Assembly: GCA_018449715.1 (NCBI GenBank)
Contig: JAAVVA010000002.1
Location: 558,001 to 622,000 of the forward strand
DNA from: Acidobacteriaceae bacterium dw_441
Lineage (GTDB): Bacteria; Acidobacteriota; Terriglobia; Terriglobales; Acidobacteriaceae
Direction: 5' to 3'
DNA: 64,000 nt
Part shown: positions 1 to 9,500 of the stretch, in pieces
Position numbering within the stretch: position 1 is the first letter of the stretch
Layout: each line of letters starts with the position of its first letter
Notes under the pieces: model-generated
Seen by the model: only the letters and a program-made list of their open reading frames with translations
What the model was told of the DNA's origin: nothing
The model's database searches: none
Translations under genes and position numbers: made by a program

Positions 1-1096
1 AGTTGAAGTTGAAGATCGCAGCCTCGGCCACCCGGGTGGGAACCGCCGGAGGCACGCGCACGACGGTCTGGTGCAGCCACGGAATGACGATGCGGAAGCC
101 GCTGAAGGAGTCCAGCCATCGCGACCACGCAGGCAGCCCCCACAACACGATGCACAGCGAGAGGATCGCCCACGGCAGGATGGCGCGCTTCACGAAACCC
201 TCTTCCTTCTGGTGCTCCTCGGGGCGAGCCGTCTCCGTGATGACCTCAAGGGTCGGGCTGAGGATGCGCTTCGGCTTCCAGAAGCGGAACAACAGCAGCA
301 GAGCCAGAATCGTAAGACTCGAGGAGAAGATATCGACCAACCACGGACCATGCAGGGTCGCAACCAGCAGCAGGGTCAGGCCATAGGTTCCTCCCGCAAC
401 TAGGATGGCCGGCCATATCTCAAGCATCGCGCCGAACCCGGCATAGGCCCAAATCAACCAGAACGGAACCAGAACGCAGAAAGGAGCGATCATGCGCGCA
501 ACAACACGGGAGAGCAAAAGCGTATCCAGCCCCGTTATGCCGTGCATCGCCACCATCGGGATTCCGAGGCCACCAAAGGCAACCGGCGCAGTATTCGCCA
601 GCAGAGAAAGCCCGGCGGCCTGCAGCGGAGGAAAGCCCAGTCCGATCAGAATGGTTCCGCAGATAGCCACTGGGGTTCCGAACCCGGCAGAGCCTTCGAA
701 GAAGGCTCCGAAGGCGAAGGCAATCAGCAGAAGCTGCAGGCGGCTGTCCTGCGTCACGCCGACAAGGCTCTTCTGCAGCAGCGTGAAGCTGCCGGAGTGA
801 TGCGTGAGGTGGTACAGGAAGAGAACCGGAAAGACGATCCACGCGATAGGAAACAACCCGTAGGAGGCTCCATAGACCGTGGCAACCGCACCTAACTTCA
901 GCGGGAGATGAAAGATTCCGATGGCGATCAGAAATGCCGTCGCCAGTCCCGCCAGCGCGGCCAGATGCCCCTTTACCCGGAAGACTCCCATCGTGACAAG
1001 CAGAACCGCCAGCGGGAGCGCCGCCCACAGGGCGGAGAGAAGCCAATGGTGCGCAGGATCGTAACTCTGTAACCATTGCGACTGAGGTGTCACCAT
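1..1096 (-). CDS. lldP: L-lactate permease (LctP/LldP family), 3' end beyond left edge
   Basis: Partial gene: 365 codons are in the window and the reading frame is still open at base 1. The product is an inner-membrane lactate/proton symporter that imports L- or D-lactate and glycolate. The N-terminus (W-L-Q-S-Y-D-P, then hydrophobic) matches the start of the family, and the hallmark stretch FGAFFEGSAGFGTPVA lies at about residues 129-144, followed by alternating membrane helices. Near the edge a LHQTVVRVPP segment matches the family's central region. ATG at 1096 is chosen because it gives the family's usual N-terminus; an in-frame ATG at 1144 would add 16 residues. No good ribosome-binding site is visible. 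It is divergent from the glycosyltransferase gene. The family assignment is confident; the substrate is inferred. Confidence 0.9.
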   Translation of the reverse strand, partial: MVTPQSQWLQSYDPAHHWLLSALWAALPLAVLLVTMGVFRVKGHLAALAGLATAFLIAIGIFHLPLKLGAVATVYGASYGLFPIAWIVFPVLFLYHLTHHSGSFTLLQKSLVGVTQDSRLQLLLIAFAFGAFFEGSAGFGTPVAICGTILIGLGFPPLQAAGLSLLANTAPVAFGGLGIPMVAMHGITGLDTLLLSRVVARMIAPFCVLVPFWLIWAYAGFGAMLEIWPAILVAGGTYGLTLLLVATLHGPWLVDIFSSSLTILALLLLFRFWKPKRILSPTLEVITETARPEEHQKEEGFVKRAILPWAILSLCIVLWGLPAWSRWLDSFSGFRIVIPWLHQTVVRVPPAVPTRVAEAAIFNFN

Positions 1097-1279
1097 GGCA
1101 CAAAGAAAGGCGGGGCCGCTAGAAGAGAGGTCTGCAATCAGCATAAGAGTTTGGGAGTACAAAGCCTCGCGAAAAAAGAATGGGGATCAGTATGGTGTAT
1201 TCAACCCTCGGCTGTAAATATGATGGTTGAAAGACTTTGATTTTGTGGAAGCTCTGCTGCTGGTTTTCAGGAGAAGAAA

Positions 1280-2338
1280 ATGGCAGGTCCCGCCTCACAA
1301 CAGAATGGCGACATAGCGCAGAAGGCTCCCCTTGTTCTGGTCGTGCTGCTCAACTGGAACAGCGCCGTGGAGACAGCAACAGCTGTCGCCTCCGTAAGCC
1401 GCATGGACTATCCAAACTTCCGCACGCTGATTGTTGATAACGGATCGAGTGACGATTCGGTAGTCCATCTCAGAAAACTGGTCGGACCGGGAGTGGAGCT
1501 TATCGAGTCCCCCGTCAACACGGGTTATACCGGCGGCTGCAATCTTGGCATGGAGCATGCGCTGAAAACAGGCGCTGACTACATCTGGCTGCTGAACAAC
1601 GATGCTGTCACCGAGCCGGGAACCCTCTCGTCGCTCGTGGCCGTAGCAGAGGCTGACCCAACGATTGGTCTGGTCACTCCTCTCATCGCCGCACTGGATG
1701 AGGACAGGCTTATCTTCGCTGGAGGAGTCCTCTCCATCGAGCGGCAGATCTACGAGGACACATCCGATCCGAAGGAGATGGCCCACTGGCTCGCCGAAGA
1801 CCCTGGCCTGGGCATCGTTCTGTTCGGAACCGCTCTGCTGGTTCGCGCCGACCTTGTGAGGAAGATTGGAATGCTGGACCCGCGCTTCTTTGCCTACTAC
1901 GAGGACCTCGACTACTCCGCGCGAAGCCTGCAGGCCGGGTTCCGCAACGTCGTGGACGAAAACTCGATCGTGCGGCATGTCGACAAGCAGTACTACCTGA
2001 AACCGCTGGGGATGAAACCCTATTTCTGGTACTACATGGCGCGCAATGAGAGCCGTTTCTGGAGAAAGCATCGCGGCCTGTTCGCGAGCCGAAAGATGGC
2101 ATGGCACAGCTTCAACCGCTTTCTGCGTTTCGTGAACCGGCTCGACAGCAGACCCGACTCCCAGCAAGCGATCCTCGCTGGGCTCTGGCATGGATGGCTC
2201 GACCGCAGCGGCCCTTACCGCGACGGCGTCCGTATGCCGTCTCTTCCCTCGGCACTGGTTCGCATCTATAGCCGCAGAAAATCCTTGCAGCCGAAGCCAC
2301 TCCCCTCCCCTGACGGAGCGGCGGTCACAGGCTCCTGA
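1280..2338 (+). CDS. Family 2 glycosyltransferase (rhamnosyltransferase-like)
   Basis: This is a 352-aa cytoplasmic GT-A fold glycosyltransferase that would add a sugar from a nucleotide-sugar to a surface glycan or lipid carrier. The nucleotide-binding start VVLLNWNS is at about residues 21-28, IVDNGSSDDS at 51-60, the metal-binding LNNDAV at 105-110 and the acceptor/base motif YYEDLDYS at about 196-203. This is the pattern of the WbbL/RfbF-type branch of GT2. The basic C-terminal tail has no obvious membrane helix. AGGAG lies 6 nt before the ATG. Its 3' end overlaps by 14 bp the convergent membrane-protein gene. The sugar and acceptor cannot be read from the sequence. Confidence 0.9.
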   Translation: MAGPASQQNGDIAQKAPLVLVVLLNWNSAVETATAVASVSRMDYPNFRTLIVDNGSSDDSVVHLRKLVGPGVELIESPVNTGYTGGCNLGMEHALKTGADYIWLLNNDAVTEPGTLSSLVAVAEADPTIGLVTPLIAALDEDRLIFAGGVLSIERQIYEDTSDPKEMAHWLAEDPGLGIVLFGTALLVRADLVRKIGMLDPRFFAYYEDLDYSARSLQAGFRNVVDENSIVRHVDKQYYLKPLGMKPYFWYYMARNESRFWRKHRGLFASRKMAWHSFNRFLRFVNRLDSRPDSQQAILAGLWHGWLDRSGPYRDGVRMPSLPSALVRIYSRRKSLQPKPLPSPDGAAVTGS

Positions 2339-3476
2339 CTTCGACCATAACGCTTTCTTCCGCATCGGAAAGCTCATGGACCGGAACAGCCACGGGGTTC
2401 TCCATCCTCGCGAAGTTGTGCGCGAAACAAAGCAACAACGTCATGTACAGAAGACTTAAATTGCGTATCTCCCCCGGACTGCAAAACAGGAGATAGAGCG
2501 GCAGGTTGATGGCCGCCGCGAGCTGTGCATGACGCCGAAGCTCCAGCGGGAGATACTTCCAGCCGAACCATACCATTCCTCCCAGAAAGCCCAGTGGAAG
2601 GATGGAATGCGGTGACAGCACAGGAAATCCGTAGAGCTTTTCCGGCCTTCCGACGATGCTGACCGCGTGGGTGTAGAACCTGAACTGATCGGCAAAATGG
2701 TGAGCAACGACGCCACCCGGATTATGTTGAAACCGCGACTGGATCGCAAGGTAAACCATCCCACACAGAGTCACCAGGACGCCGGTGCAAAGCATGGCTT
2801 CAACTCGCGACTTACTCCGCCGCAGGATGGGATACAGCGCGATGACAAAAAACAGGAAGGACTCCTTGTTCCACTCTCCAAGAACGGCAAGAGGAACAAG
2901 CCACCACCAGCTAAACCGGAGCGCGATGGACAATGCCAGGGCGCAGAAGGCCACCTCCGCATAGTCGTAAAACTCGCCCCCGCCGACGATGGAGAAATAC
3001 GGCATCAGCAGGATCAGAAAGATCGCCGCACAGGCCGATGGCAACGGACGAATCTCACTCATCCTGCAAACGAAGTATGCGGAAAAAATGGCCAGCAGAG
3101 CGCTGAGAAACACCTCCGCGTAAAAAATGAAATAACGGAAAGAGTAGCTCGGATTCAGCGCCTCCGCCGAATCGAAGAACGCGCGATAAAAAGGAGTCCC
3201 TGAGCGGCTGCGGCTCTTTCCCAGCGCATCCTGCAACGAGCGGGGAGTCACCCTCTCCGCGCTATTCGCGATGGAAGGAATCAACCGGCGATAGACATAG
3301 GGCCGATCGGCCGTACCGTCGATGATCGCCACAAAATCGCGATAATGATCGGTCAGCGCAGGCTTATCGAAGAAGCCCCAGGTGGCATAGTACCCACTGA
3401 AAGAAACAACAACGACCCAGAGAAATAAACCTGCAATCAGCGAGCGATTGAAAAACCGGGCGGCAATACCGTGCAA
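2325..3476 (-). CDS. Polytopic membrane protein of unknown function
   Basis: A 383-aa protein with about eight to ten predicted membrane segments (first helix at about residues 12-30). A conserved-looking periplasmic stretch, RPYVYRRLIP, at about residues 58-67 follows the first helix. I do not recognise a named family. The general architecture resembles membrane glycosyltransferases or polymerases of exopolysaccharide loci, but no catalytic motif is evident. The start is TTG preceded by the G-rich stretch TGGGGGGTG. It is the last gene of a three-gene minus-strand operon, 37 bp after the deacetylase, so a role in the same surface-glycan pathway is inferred. Confidence 0.75.
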   Translation of the reverse strand: MHGIAARFFNRSLIAGLFLWVVVVSFSGYYATWGFFDKPALTDHYRDFVAIIDGTADRPYVYRRLIPSIANSAERVTPRSLQDALGKSRSRSGTPFYRAFFDSAEALNPSYSFRYFIFYAEVFLSALLAIFSAYFVCRMSEIRPLPSACAAIFLILLMPYFSIVGGGEFYDYAEVAFCALALSIALRFSWWWLVPLAVLGEWNKESFLFFVIALYPILRRSKSRVEAMLCTGVLVTLCGMVYLAIQSRFQHNPGGVVAHHFADQFRFYTHAVSIVGRPEKLYGFPVLSPHSILPLGFLGGMVWFGWKYLPLELRRHAQLAAAINLPLYLLFCSPGEIRNLSLLYMTLLLCFAHNFARMENPVAVPVHELSDAEESVMVEVRSL

Positions 3477-3513
3477 TTACACCCCCCACAACAGTGCGGA
3501 CCTCAAGTCGTTC

Positions 3514-4515
3514 CTAAAAAGGCAGCCGGCCAAACCGCGAGAGCAAGGCCGTCTCAAGACGAAAGATAAGAGGATCGCGGTTGGCCGCCATCCTCAGAAG
3601 ATTCATCGGCTGCATATGCACCGACGCATTGAAGCCTCCGTAGAAGGAAAAACACATAGTGTATCCAAGGCTGTCGGCGATCTTCTCCGTCGTCTCGGTA
3701 AAGGCGCCATGAATCCCCACCGGGTAGGCAAGGCTGCGAACCGGACGGCCGATGTTGGCCTCGATGTTGCTGCGCGATTCGCGAAGCTCCCACTCCTGCT
3801 TCTCCGCGCTCATCTGTCCGAGGATGCCGTGCGTCTGCGTGTGCGAGCCAATCTGCATTCCCGCCTCCTGCATCTCGCGCGCCTCCTCCCACGTGATGAA
3901 CCTACGGTCGGTAGCGGGTAGCGAGCAACCAGCCTGCTCGCGCAGTTCATTCATCAGCCGCTCACTATCGTGATTGTCCGGACGCTTGTAGTGGCGCAGC
4001 ACGGCGCGGATCGCCTGCTCGCGGTCGCCACCGAGGGAGATGGTGACAGGCACAGGCGTTTGCAGGGTGATCTGCTGCTTCGGAGAGTTGCGAACAAGGT
4101 ACGCAATCTCATCCCACCAGGGGATGGTCGCCGTTCCGACGTACTCCGGCACAAGAAAAAAAGTCCCGCGACAGTTATTCGCCTTGAGAACCGGGAACGA
4201 GGTCGTGTAGTCGTTGCGGTAGCCGTCGTCGAAGGTCACCGCAATGTGCGTATGCCGCAGGGGAGTCCTGCCGCTGACAAGGTCTTCCAGCTCTTCTCCG
4301 GCCACCACGTTGAAGTAGCGTTTGAAGTACTTCAGCTGCATGTCGAAGGCATCTGCGGAGGCGCTGAAGACGTCACGATCAAAACGCGACGCAGAGGCGT
4401 CTCCAACACGATGATGATTGATGACGAGAATACCGGGCTTCGAGCCGGTCATCTCCAGAGCGCGCAGAACACCGGAGTTCTTCAGTATTCTTGCGGCTAA
4501 TCCTCTCTTCGACAT
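3514..4515 (-). CDS. Polysaccharide deacetylase (NodB homology domain, CE4)
   Basis: A 333-aa enzyme expected to remove N- or O-acetyl groups from a glycan. NodB motif 1, TFDDGY, is at residues 94-99 and the metal-binding histidine motif SHTQTH is present about 150 residues later. The region after motif 1 (GTFFLVPEYVG) is typical of CE4. The longest reading frame begins 34 codons upstream, but ATG 4515 (MSKRGL) is preceded by GGAGGAG at suitable spacing and is chosen. No signal peptide is evident, so the enzyme may act in the cytoplasm or be membrane-associated. It lies 38 bp downstream of an ATP-grasp ligase, which suggests that a deacetylated amine could be the ligase's acceptor (inference). 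Confidence 0.88.
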   Translation of the reverse strand: MSKRGLAARILKNSGVLRALEMTGSKPGILVINHHRVGDASASRFDRDVFSASADAFDMQLKYFKRYFNVVAGEELEDLVSGRTPLRHTHIAVTFDDGYRNDYTTSFPVLKANNCRGTFFLVPEYVGTATIPWWDEIAYLVRNSPKQQITLQTPVPVTISLGGDREQAIRAVLRHYKRPDNHDSERLMNELREQAGCSLPATDRRFITWEEAREMQEAGMQIGSHTQTHGILGQMSAEKQEWELRESRSNIEANIGRPVRSLAYPVGIHGAFTETTEKIADSLGYTMCFSFYGGFNASVHMQPMNLLRMAANRDPLIFRLETALLSRFGRLPF

Positions 4516-4553
4516 GGGGAAATGCTCTCCTCCCAGCTTCGTTCTGCTGCGTG

Positions 4554-5792
4554 TTATTCCAGCTTCCGTTTGAGTCCCAGGGCGCGCAGAACTACTCCTC
4601 CGGCGACACGAACGCATCCCTTGAGCGTGGCCAGCGTCGGACGCCAGTCGCGCAGGTCAAAGTCGTAGTAAGCCGTCTCGCCCATGTAAGGCTCCAGTAC
4701 CTCACTCCACGTCAACAAACCGCGATCGACGTAGCGTGGAATCGCTGGAAGATCGCGCTGCAGCGTGATGTGGTGAAAACCGAAGCGGGTCGCCTCGACT
4801 GGCTCGACCGGCTGCCCGATCACATCGAGATAGTGCAGCCAACCAATATCGACCCCGGAATAGATTGCTGCATCACCCGTGCCGCTGTACCGCGGATTCA
4901 CCTCGATCAGCCGCACCGTTCCATCGCGGGTATCGCGCTTGACCTCGATCTCGCAGATGCCGACATAACCCATGCCACGCAGGAAGTTGTCGCACAGCGT
5001 GGCAATCTCAGGGTCCACCACCGGCTCGACGATCGACGCGCTGCCGAAGTAGATCGGATGGCAACGAAGCTCATGAACCACGACATGCCCAAGCCTGCGG
5101 CTTCCTTCTCCATAGACGGAGAGGTAGCAGTACTTCGCATCGTCGCCGCCTGCGATGATCTCCTGCGCGACGACCTCCGGCCTCTGCGCCTCGGTATAGG
5201 TGTACACACTCAGCAGATGCTCGGAGCTGTCGGCAGTGGTCAGCTTCAGACCGCGCAAAGGATTGCCTTCGGGCAATGCGTCCCACTCGCGCTGATGGCG
5301 CGGCTTGATCAGGCACGGATAACGGGTCTCCACAGCAAAAGCCTCAAGCTCGGCGCGGCTCTGCACATAGGTCGTGCGCGGAATCGGCAGGCCATAGCGA
5401 GCCGCCAACGCATACTGCTGCTCCTTGGTAGCCAACGCCGCCTGCATCACCACCGAATCCTGGTGAAAGAGATAATGCTCCTTCAACACATCCGCATGCT
5501 TTCCCAACGCGGAGACAAAGATGTCTGCCGCCGGAATAATCACCGGCTTCGCTCCAAGCTGCTTCGCCAGGTCGATCATGAAGGCGACCCACTCATCAGG
5601 ATTCGTATCCGGATTGGGGCAGAGGTACGACTTGCCGTAGCTCGAGCGGAAGCCTTCGTGCTCCCCGTCGCAATCGACTCCCACGACACGCACGTCGTGA
5701 CGCAGAAGATCGCGCATCAGGTTCAGCCCGGTCTGGAATACGCTGGCGACGACAACAGGCGGCCAGTCGCTTTGAGCGCGCAGCGGTGTCAC
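4554..5792 (-). CDS. ATP-grasp family carboxylate-amine ligase
   Basis: A 412-aa ATP-grasp protein: it would activate a carboxylate as acyl-phosphate and join it to an amine. The N-terminal Rossmann-like domain (VVVASVFQTGLNLMRDL) is followed by the ATP-grasp domain, with LIKPRH at about residue 140 and the metal-binding end motif RLIEVNPRYSGTGDA near residues 290-305. The start is GTG at 5792 with AGGAGG eight bases upstream, so the ribosome-binding site decides this start. It is the first gene of the operon with the NodB-type deacetylase and a membrane protein. The substrate is unknown; members of this clade occur in cell-surface and capsule loci. Confidence 0.85.
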   Translation of the reverse strand: MTPLRAQSDWPPVVVASVFQTGLNLMRDLLRHDVRVVGVDCDGEHEGFRSSYGKSYLCPNPDTNPDEWVAFMIDLAKQLGAKPVIIPAADIFVSALGKHADVLKEHYLFHQDSVVMQAALATKEQQYALAARYGLPIPRTTYVQSRAELEAFAVETRYPCLIKPRHQREWDALPEGNPLRGLKLTTADSSEHLLSVYTYTEAQRPEVVAQEIIAGGDDAKYCYLSVYGEGSRRLGHVVVHELRCHPIYFGSASIVEPVVDPEIATLCDNFLRGMGYVGICEIEVKRDTRDGTVRLIEVNPRYSGTGDAAIYSGVDIGWLHYLDVIGQPVEPVEATRFGFHHITLQRDLPAIPRYVDRGLLTWSEVLEPYMGETAYYDFDLRDWRPTLATLKGCVRVAGGVVLRALGLKRKLE

Positions 5793-5916
5793 GATTTATG
5801 CCTCCTGAGAATAGGCGGAATAGTCTTACAGTCCGTCAGGTTTGCAAGGCGCTGTTCCACCAGCATACCGGCCCCGGATGGCCTCGGACAGCGGTAATTA
5901 ATTGATCCGGCGACTT

Positions 5917-6255
5917 TTATTGGTTGCGCGACCGCTCCTTGATGCTCCGCGCAAGCTGCTCGATCTCCTGCGCCTTCCGAACCACAGGAACCGAGAGGGT
6001 GTCCTTGTTGGTCTTCGCTACCTCAGCCTTCAGCTCCTGGGTCAGCCGGTAGAGCTTCTCCGTGTCTGCTTCCAGAGCGGCCCTCTTCTTTTCCTGCGGA
6101 GTCAGAGCCTTGGCTGCATCTTCGGAAGACTTTGCCTCAGCCGCCGGTTTCTGCGATGTGCTTCCCTGCTGAGCCAGGGCAGAAGAACAGGGACTCAGTA
6201 CCAATCCCATCGCCAGCGCAACAACAAGCCGCTGCAACCTTTCCGGCGTCTTCAT
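5917..6255 (-). CDS. Small secreted coiled-coil protein, unknown
   Basis: A 112-aa protein with an N-terminal signal peptide (hydrophobic LVVALAMGLVLSP, predicted cleavage after SALA) and a charged, probably coiled-coil, C-terminal half (residues 55-110: EKKRAALEADTEKLY followed by ELKAEV and KAQEIEQLARSIKER). No enzymatic motif is present. ATG 6255 is chosen over ATG 6267 because GGAG lies six bases before it. The Cys in SPCSS is not in a good lipobox context. It ends 124 bp upstream of the ATP-grasp gene start, on the same strand, so it could precede that operon. Similar short secreted helical proteins are common in acidobacteria; function unknown. Confidence 0.7.
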   Translation of the reverse strand: MKTPERLQRLVVALAMGLVLSPCSSALAQQGSTSQKPAAEAKSSEDAAKALTPQEKKRAALEADTEKLYRLTQELKAEVAKTNKDTLSVPVVRKAQEIEQLARSIKERSRNQ

Positions 6256-6424
6256 GGCGAACTCCATGCGTTTCTCCCGGCTTCCGCTTTCCGCCTACGA
6301 TTTTACCCCCTGCGGAAGAGAACCGAAGATTCCCATCCTCCTGCAAAACACTGCATACGTTGAGGTTCTGACAGCTTTCCTCCTTTAAAAAGGAGAAACT
6401 TTGATTTCAGGAATAATTTTTCTA

Positions 6425-6456
6425 TTGACACACTCGCGCCTTGAACCATAGGGTTC
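6425..6456 (+). promoter_or_regulatory. Probable promoter with overlapping palindromic operator
   Basis: TTGACA at 6425-6430 is a perfect -35 hexamer. With a 17-bp spacer, a weak -10 (ATAGGG) falls at 6448-6453. The inverted repeat GAACC-N4-GGTTC at 6443-6456 covers the -10 region, the layout expected of a repressor operator. It precedes the receptor/PL22 lyase gene pair, so control by uronate availability is an inference. Confidence 0.45.
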
Positions 6457-6504
6457 TATGCCGGAAAGAACACCCCCTGTCATTTCGCGGTGAGGCCTTT
6501 GTTT

Positions 6505-9500
6505 ATGACGGCACAGACGATCAGAATCTTCTCTGCAAGAGCTGCGCGCGCGCTCTTCGCATGCTTGCTGCTTCTTGTGGCATCTCTCTCTCCCAACCTC
6601 AAGGCTCAGACCGGAGGTGAAGCAGGGATCCAGGGCACGGTCACCGATACCGTGGGCGCAGCCATTCCTAATGCAACCGTTAAGGTTACAAATAACGCGA
6701 CAGGCGTTATCATCACGCGCCAGACCACGGGAGACGGCCTGTACACCGTGTCTCCGATCCTCCCTGGAACCTATACCGTGCAGGTCCAGGCGCAGGGTTT
6801 CAGCGACTACGTGCAGAAAAATCTCACCGCCAACGCGCTGTCCATGACCTCACTGAACATCTCAATGAAGGTCGGTGAAGCGAACGAAACCGTCGAAGTT
6901 ACAGACGCCCCGCCGCAGCTTGTAACAACCAACGCCACGCTCGGGCTGACCATCGAGAACACGACCTACGCCAATCTTCCTCTTGCGATGAACGGGCAGC
7001 AGCGTGATCCGACCTATGTCGCGCAGCTCTCTCCCGGAGCAACCGCCGGAGCCCGCCTGCCGATCATCGGCGGAACAGGAAACTACCTCGGTCAGTTGTA
7101 CCTCGATGGACTTCCGGCGCAGACGGTCAGCCAGCAGGGCGACAACCGTCTCGTCTCGCAGGCAGTCAGCGTGGACGCGATCGACCAGATCCAGGTGGTC
7201 ACCAGTACGCCTCCGGTGGAGTATTCCGGCGCTGGAGCTTCGAACTTCACCATGAAGTCCGGCTCGCTGGGCTACCACGGCTCGGTCAAGGACTTCATCC
7301 GCAACACCTCGCTCGATGCGTGGCCCTTCAGCGGCAAGACCCGCAACGCCGCCGGGCAGCTTGTCTCAGCCAAGCCGGTCGATCACCAGAACGAGCTTTC
7401 GGTGACCATTGGAGGCCACGTCCCCGGAACGAAGCGAATCTTCTTCTTCTTCGCCTATGACCGCTACCACAACCGCACGCAGGCCAACCTAACAAACTTC
7501 AACATTCCCAGCACTCTGATGAGAAAGGGAGACTTTACCGAGCTGAATGGTGGAGTTGGTATAGGTGGACTCACCGGAACCGCGAATAATCCTGCCTTTC
7601 TCTTCGACCCAACATCGACCGTCTGCAGCGGTGGGACATGCACACGTAGGCCGTTTCAAGGGTTGAAAAATGGCGTGCCCACCAATAACGTCATTCCCGA
7701 CAGCTACATCTCGCCGATCGCTAAGGCGCAACAGCAGTTCCTCCCGGACCCCACGAATCCCACCAGCCTGAGTAACAATTATTCGGCGGCTCTGGCAAAG
7801 GGATTCGACAATCACCTGTACAACTACCGCGTGGACTTCCAGATGACTCCCAACCATCGCATTTCGACTGTAGGTGCATTGGGAACGGTGAATTACCTGA
7901 ACAACTACGGCCTGCCGTACCTGCCGCAGCCCTACACCGGCGGCGACCTCGCCGCAATCTATCCGAAGGTCTTCGACGTGCAGGACGCCTACACCATCAG
8001 CAACACGATGGTGAATCAGTTGAAGTTCGGCTTCGTCCGTTTCTTCCAAAACATCCAGAGCTCGACCCAGAACGATCCTCGCTACCAGATTGGCACGCTG
8101 GGAATCACCAATCTCCCGCTTGGCCAGGCAGGTCAGAACTTCCCCGCCGCTACCTTCGCTGCCACCAACGGATTCGGCACGCCGATCCAGACATGGCAGG
8201 CACAACAGGGGACAACTCCCAGCAGCACAACGGCTACACAGCTCACCACGCCGAACAACTATGCTCTCGTCGATAACCTGCAATGGGTAAAAGGATCGCA
8301 CACCCTGACCTTCGGCATTACGATCCAGTGGCAGCAGATCAACAACGCCAACCCCGCGACATACACAGGGCTTCTGCTGCTGCCTTACAACGCAAACTCG
8401 ACCGCAAACTTTGTCGGAACCTCGCTCTCCCCGAACACCACTGGCTACTCCTACGCAAGCTTCCTGCTCGGTGCTGTTGGAAACAATGGCAACTCTCCCC
8501 CATCGCTCGGGCTGCAACCCGTCAGCGAGGTCGGAGGACGTTACCGTCCGATCGCTCCCTACGTGGGAGACACATGGAAGGTGAACTCCAAACTCACCAT
8601 CGACGCCGGTCTGCGCTGGGACTATCTTCCGCCCTACCGCGAGGTCAAGGACCGCTGGAGCTTCATGAATCCCGACCTCACCAACCCGGCGACCGGCACA
8701 CCCGGAGCCATCCAGTTCGCAGGCAACTACGGCGGCGCGGGAGTAAGCTGCAACTGCCGTACCCCCGTCCAGACCTACTGGAAGAACTGGGGGCCGCGCA
8801 TCGGCATCACCCTCGCTCCTGACGACAAGACCGTCTTCCGCGCCGGCATCGGTCGCGTCTACTCGCAGGGCGGAGGCGTCGGCGGGCGCGGAGGAGCCTT
8901 CAACGGCACCGGTCAGCTCGGGTTCAATACAACCGCCACCGGACCGTCCGAGGTAACCTTCGGCGCAGATGCGGGACCATCGTTCTACCTGAACAACAGC
9001 GCGGCCTTCCAGTCCGCCGGTCTCTCCAACACCGACCTCTTCGGCCGCGGGTATGTCTATCCTGCGGCGCCCACGCCAAGCACAGCGTCTCAGTCCTTAA
9101 ACGCTGGCAACTACGTGCTCAATGGCCAAGTCATAACAGCAGGCGGCGTGTCTTATGCCGACCCATACTTCTCAAGCCGCGCGCCGAACTTCATGTTCTA
9201 CAACGTTGGCATGCAGCGCGCCCTGACCAAGGACATGACTCTGGGCATCAACTACGTTGGCAACCAGAGCCACCACCTCATCAACTCCACCAACTCCGGA
9301 ACCGGATCTGCCCGTGGATACTGGACCAATCAGTTGAACCCGATCTATCTGGCCGGTCTCGGCGGTCAGGTCGGAACCGTGAGCGGCGGCAATGTTCCTC
9401 TGCTGCAAGCACCTGCGACCCCGGCAAATGTCGCCAGGGCGCAAGCGGCAATGCCGGGCATCAACATCCCAGCGTTCTTCCAGACTGCCGCCGCTGCCGG

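Noticed and set aside
420..1103. 227-codon minus-strand frame
   Set aside because: It is out of frame with the clear lactate-permease coding sequence covering the same bases, which runs off the left edge.
5902..6363. Plus-strand Arg/Leu-rich frame
   Set aside because: Antisense shadow of the small secreted coiled-coil protein gene.
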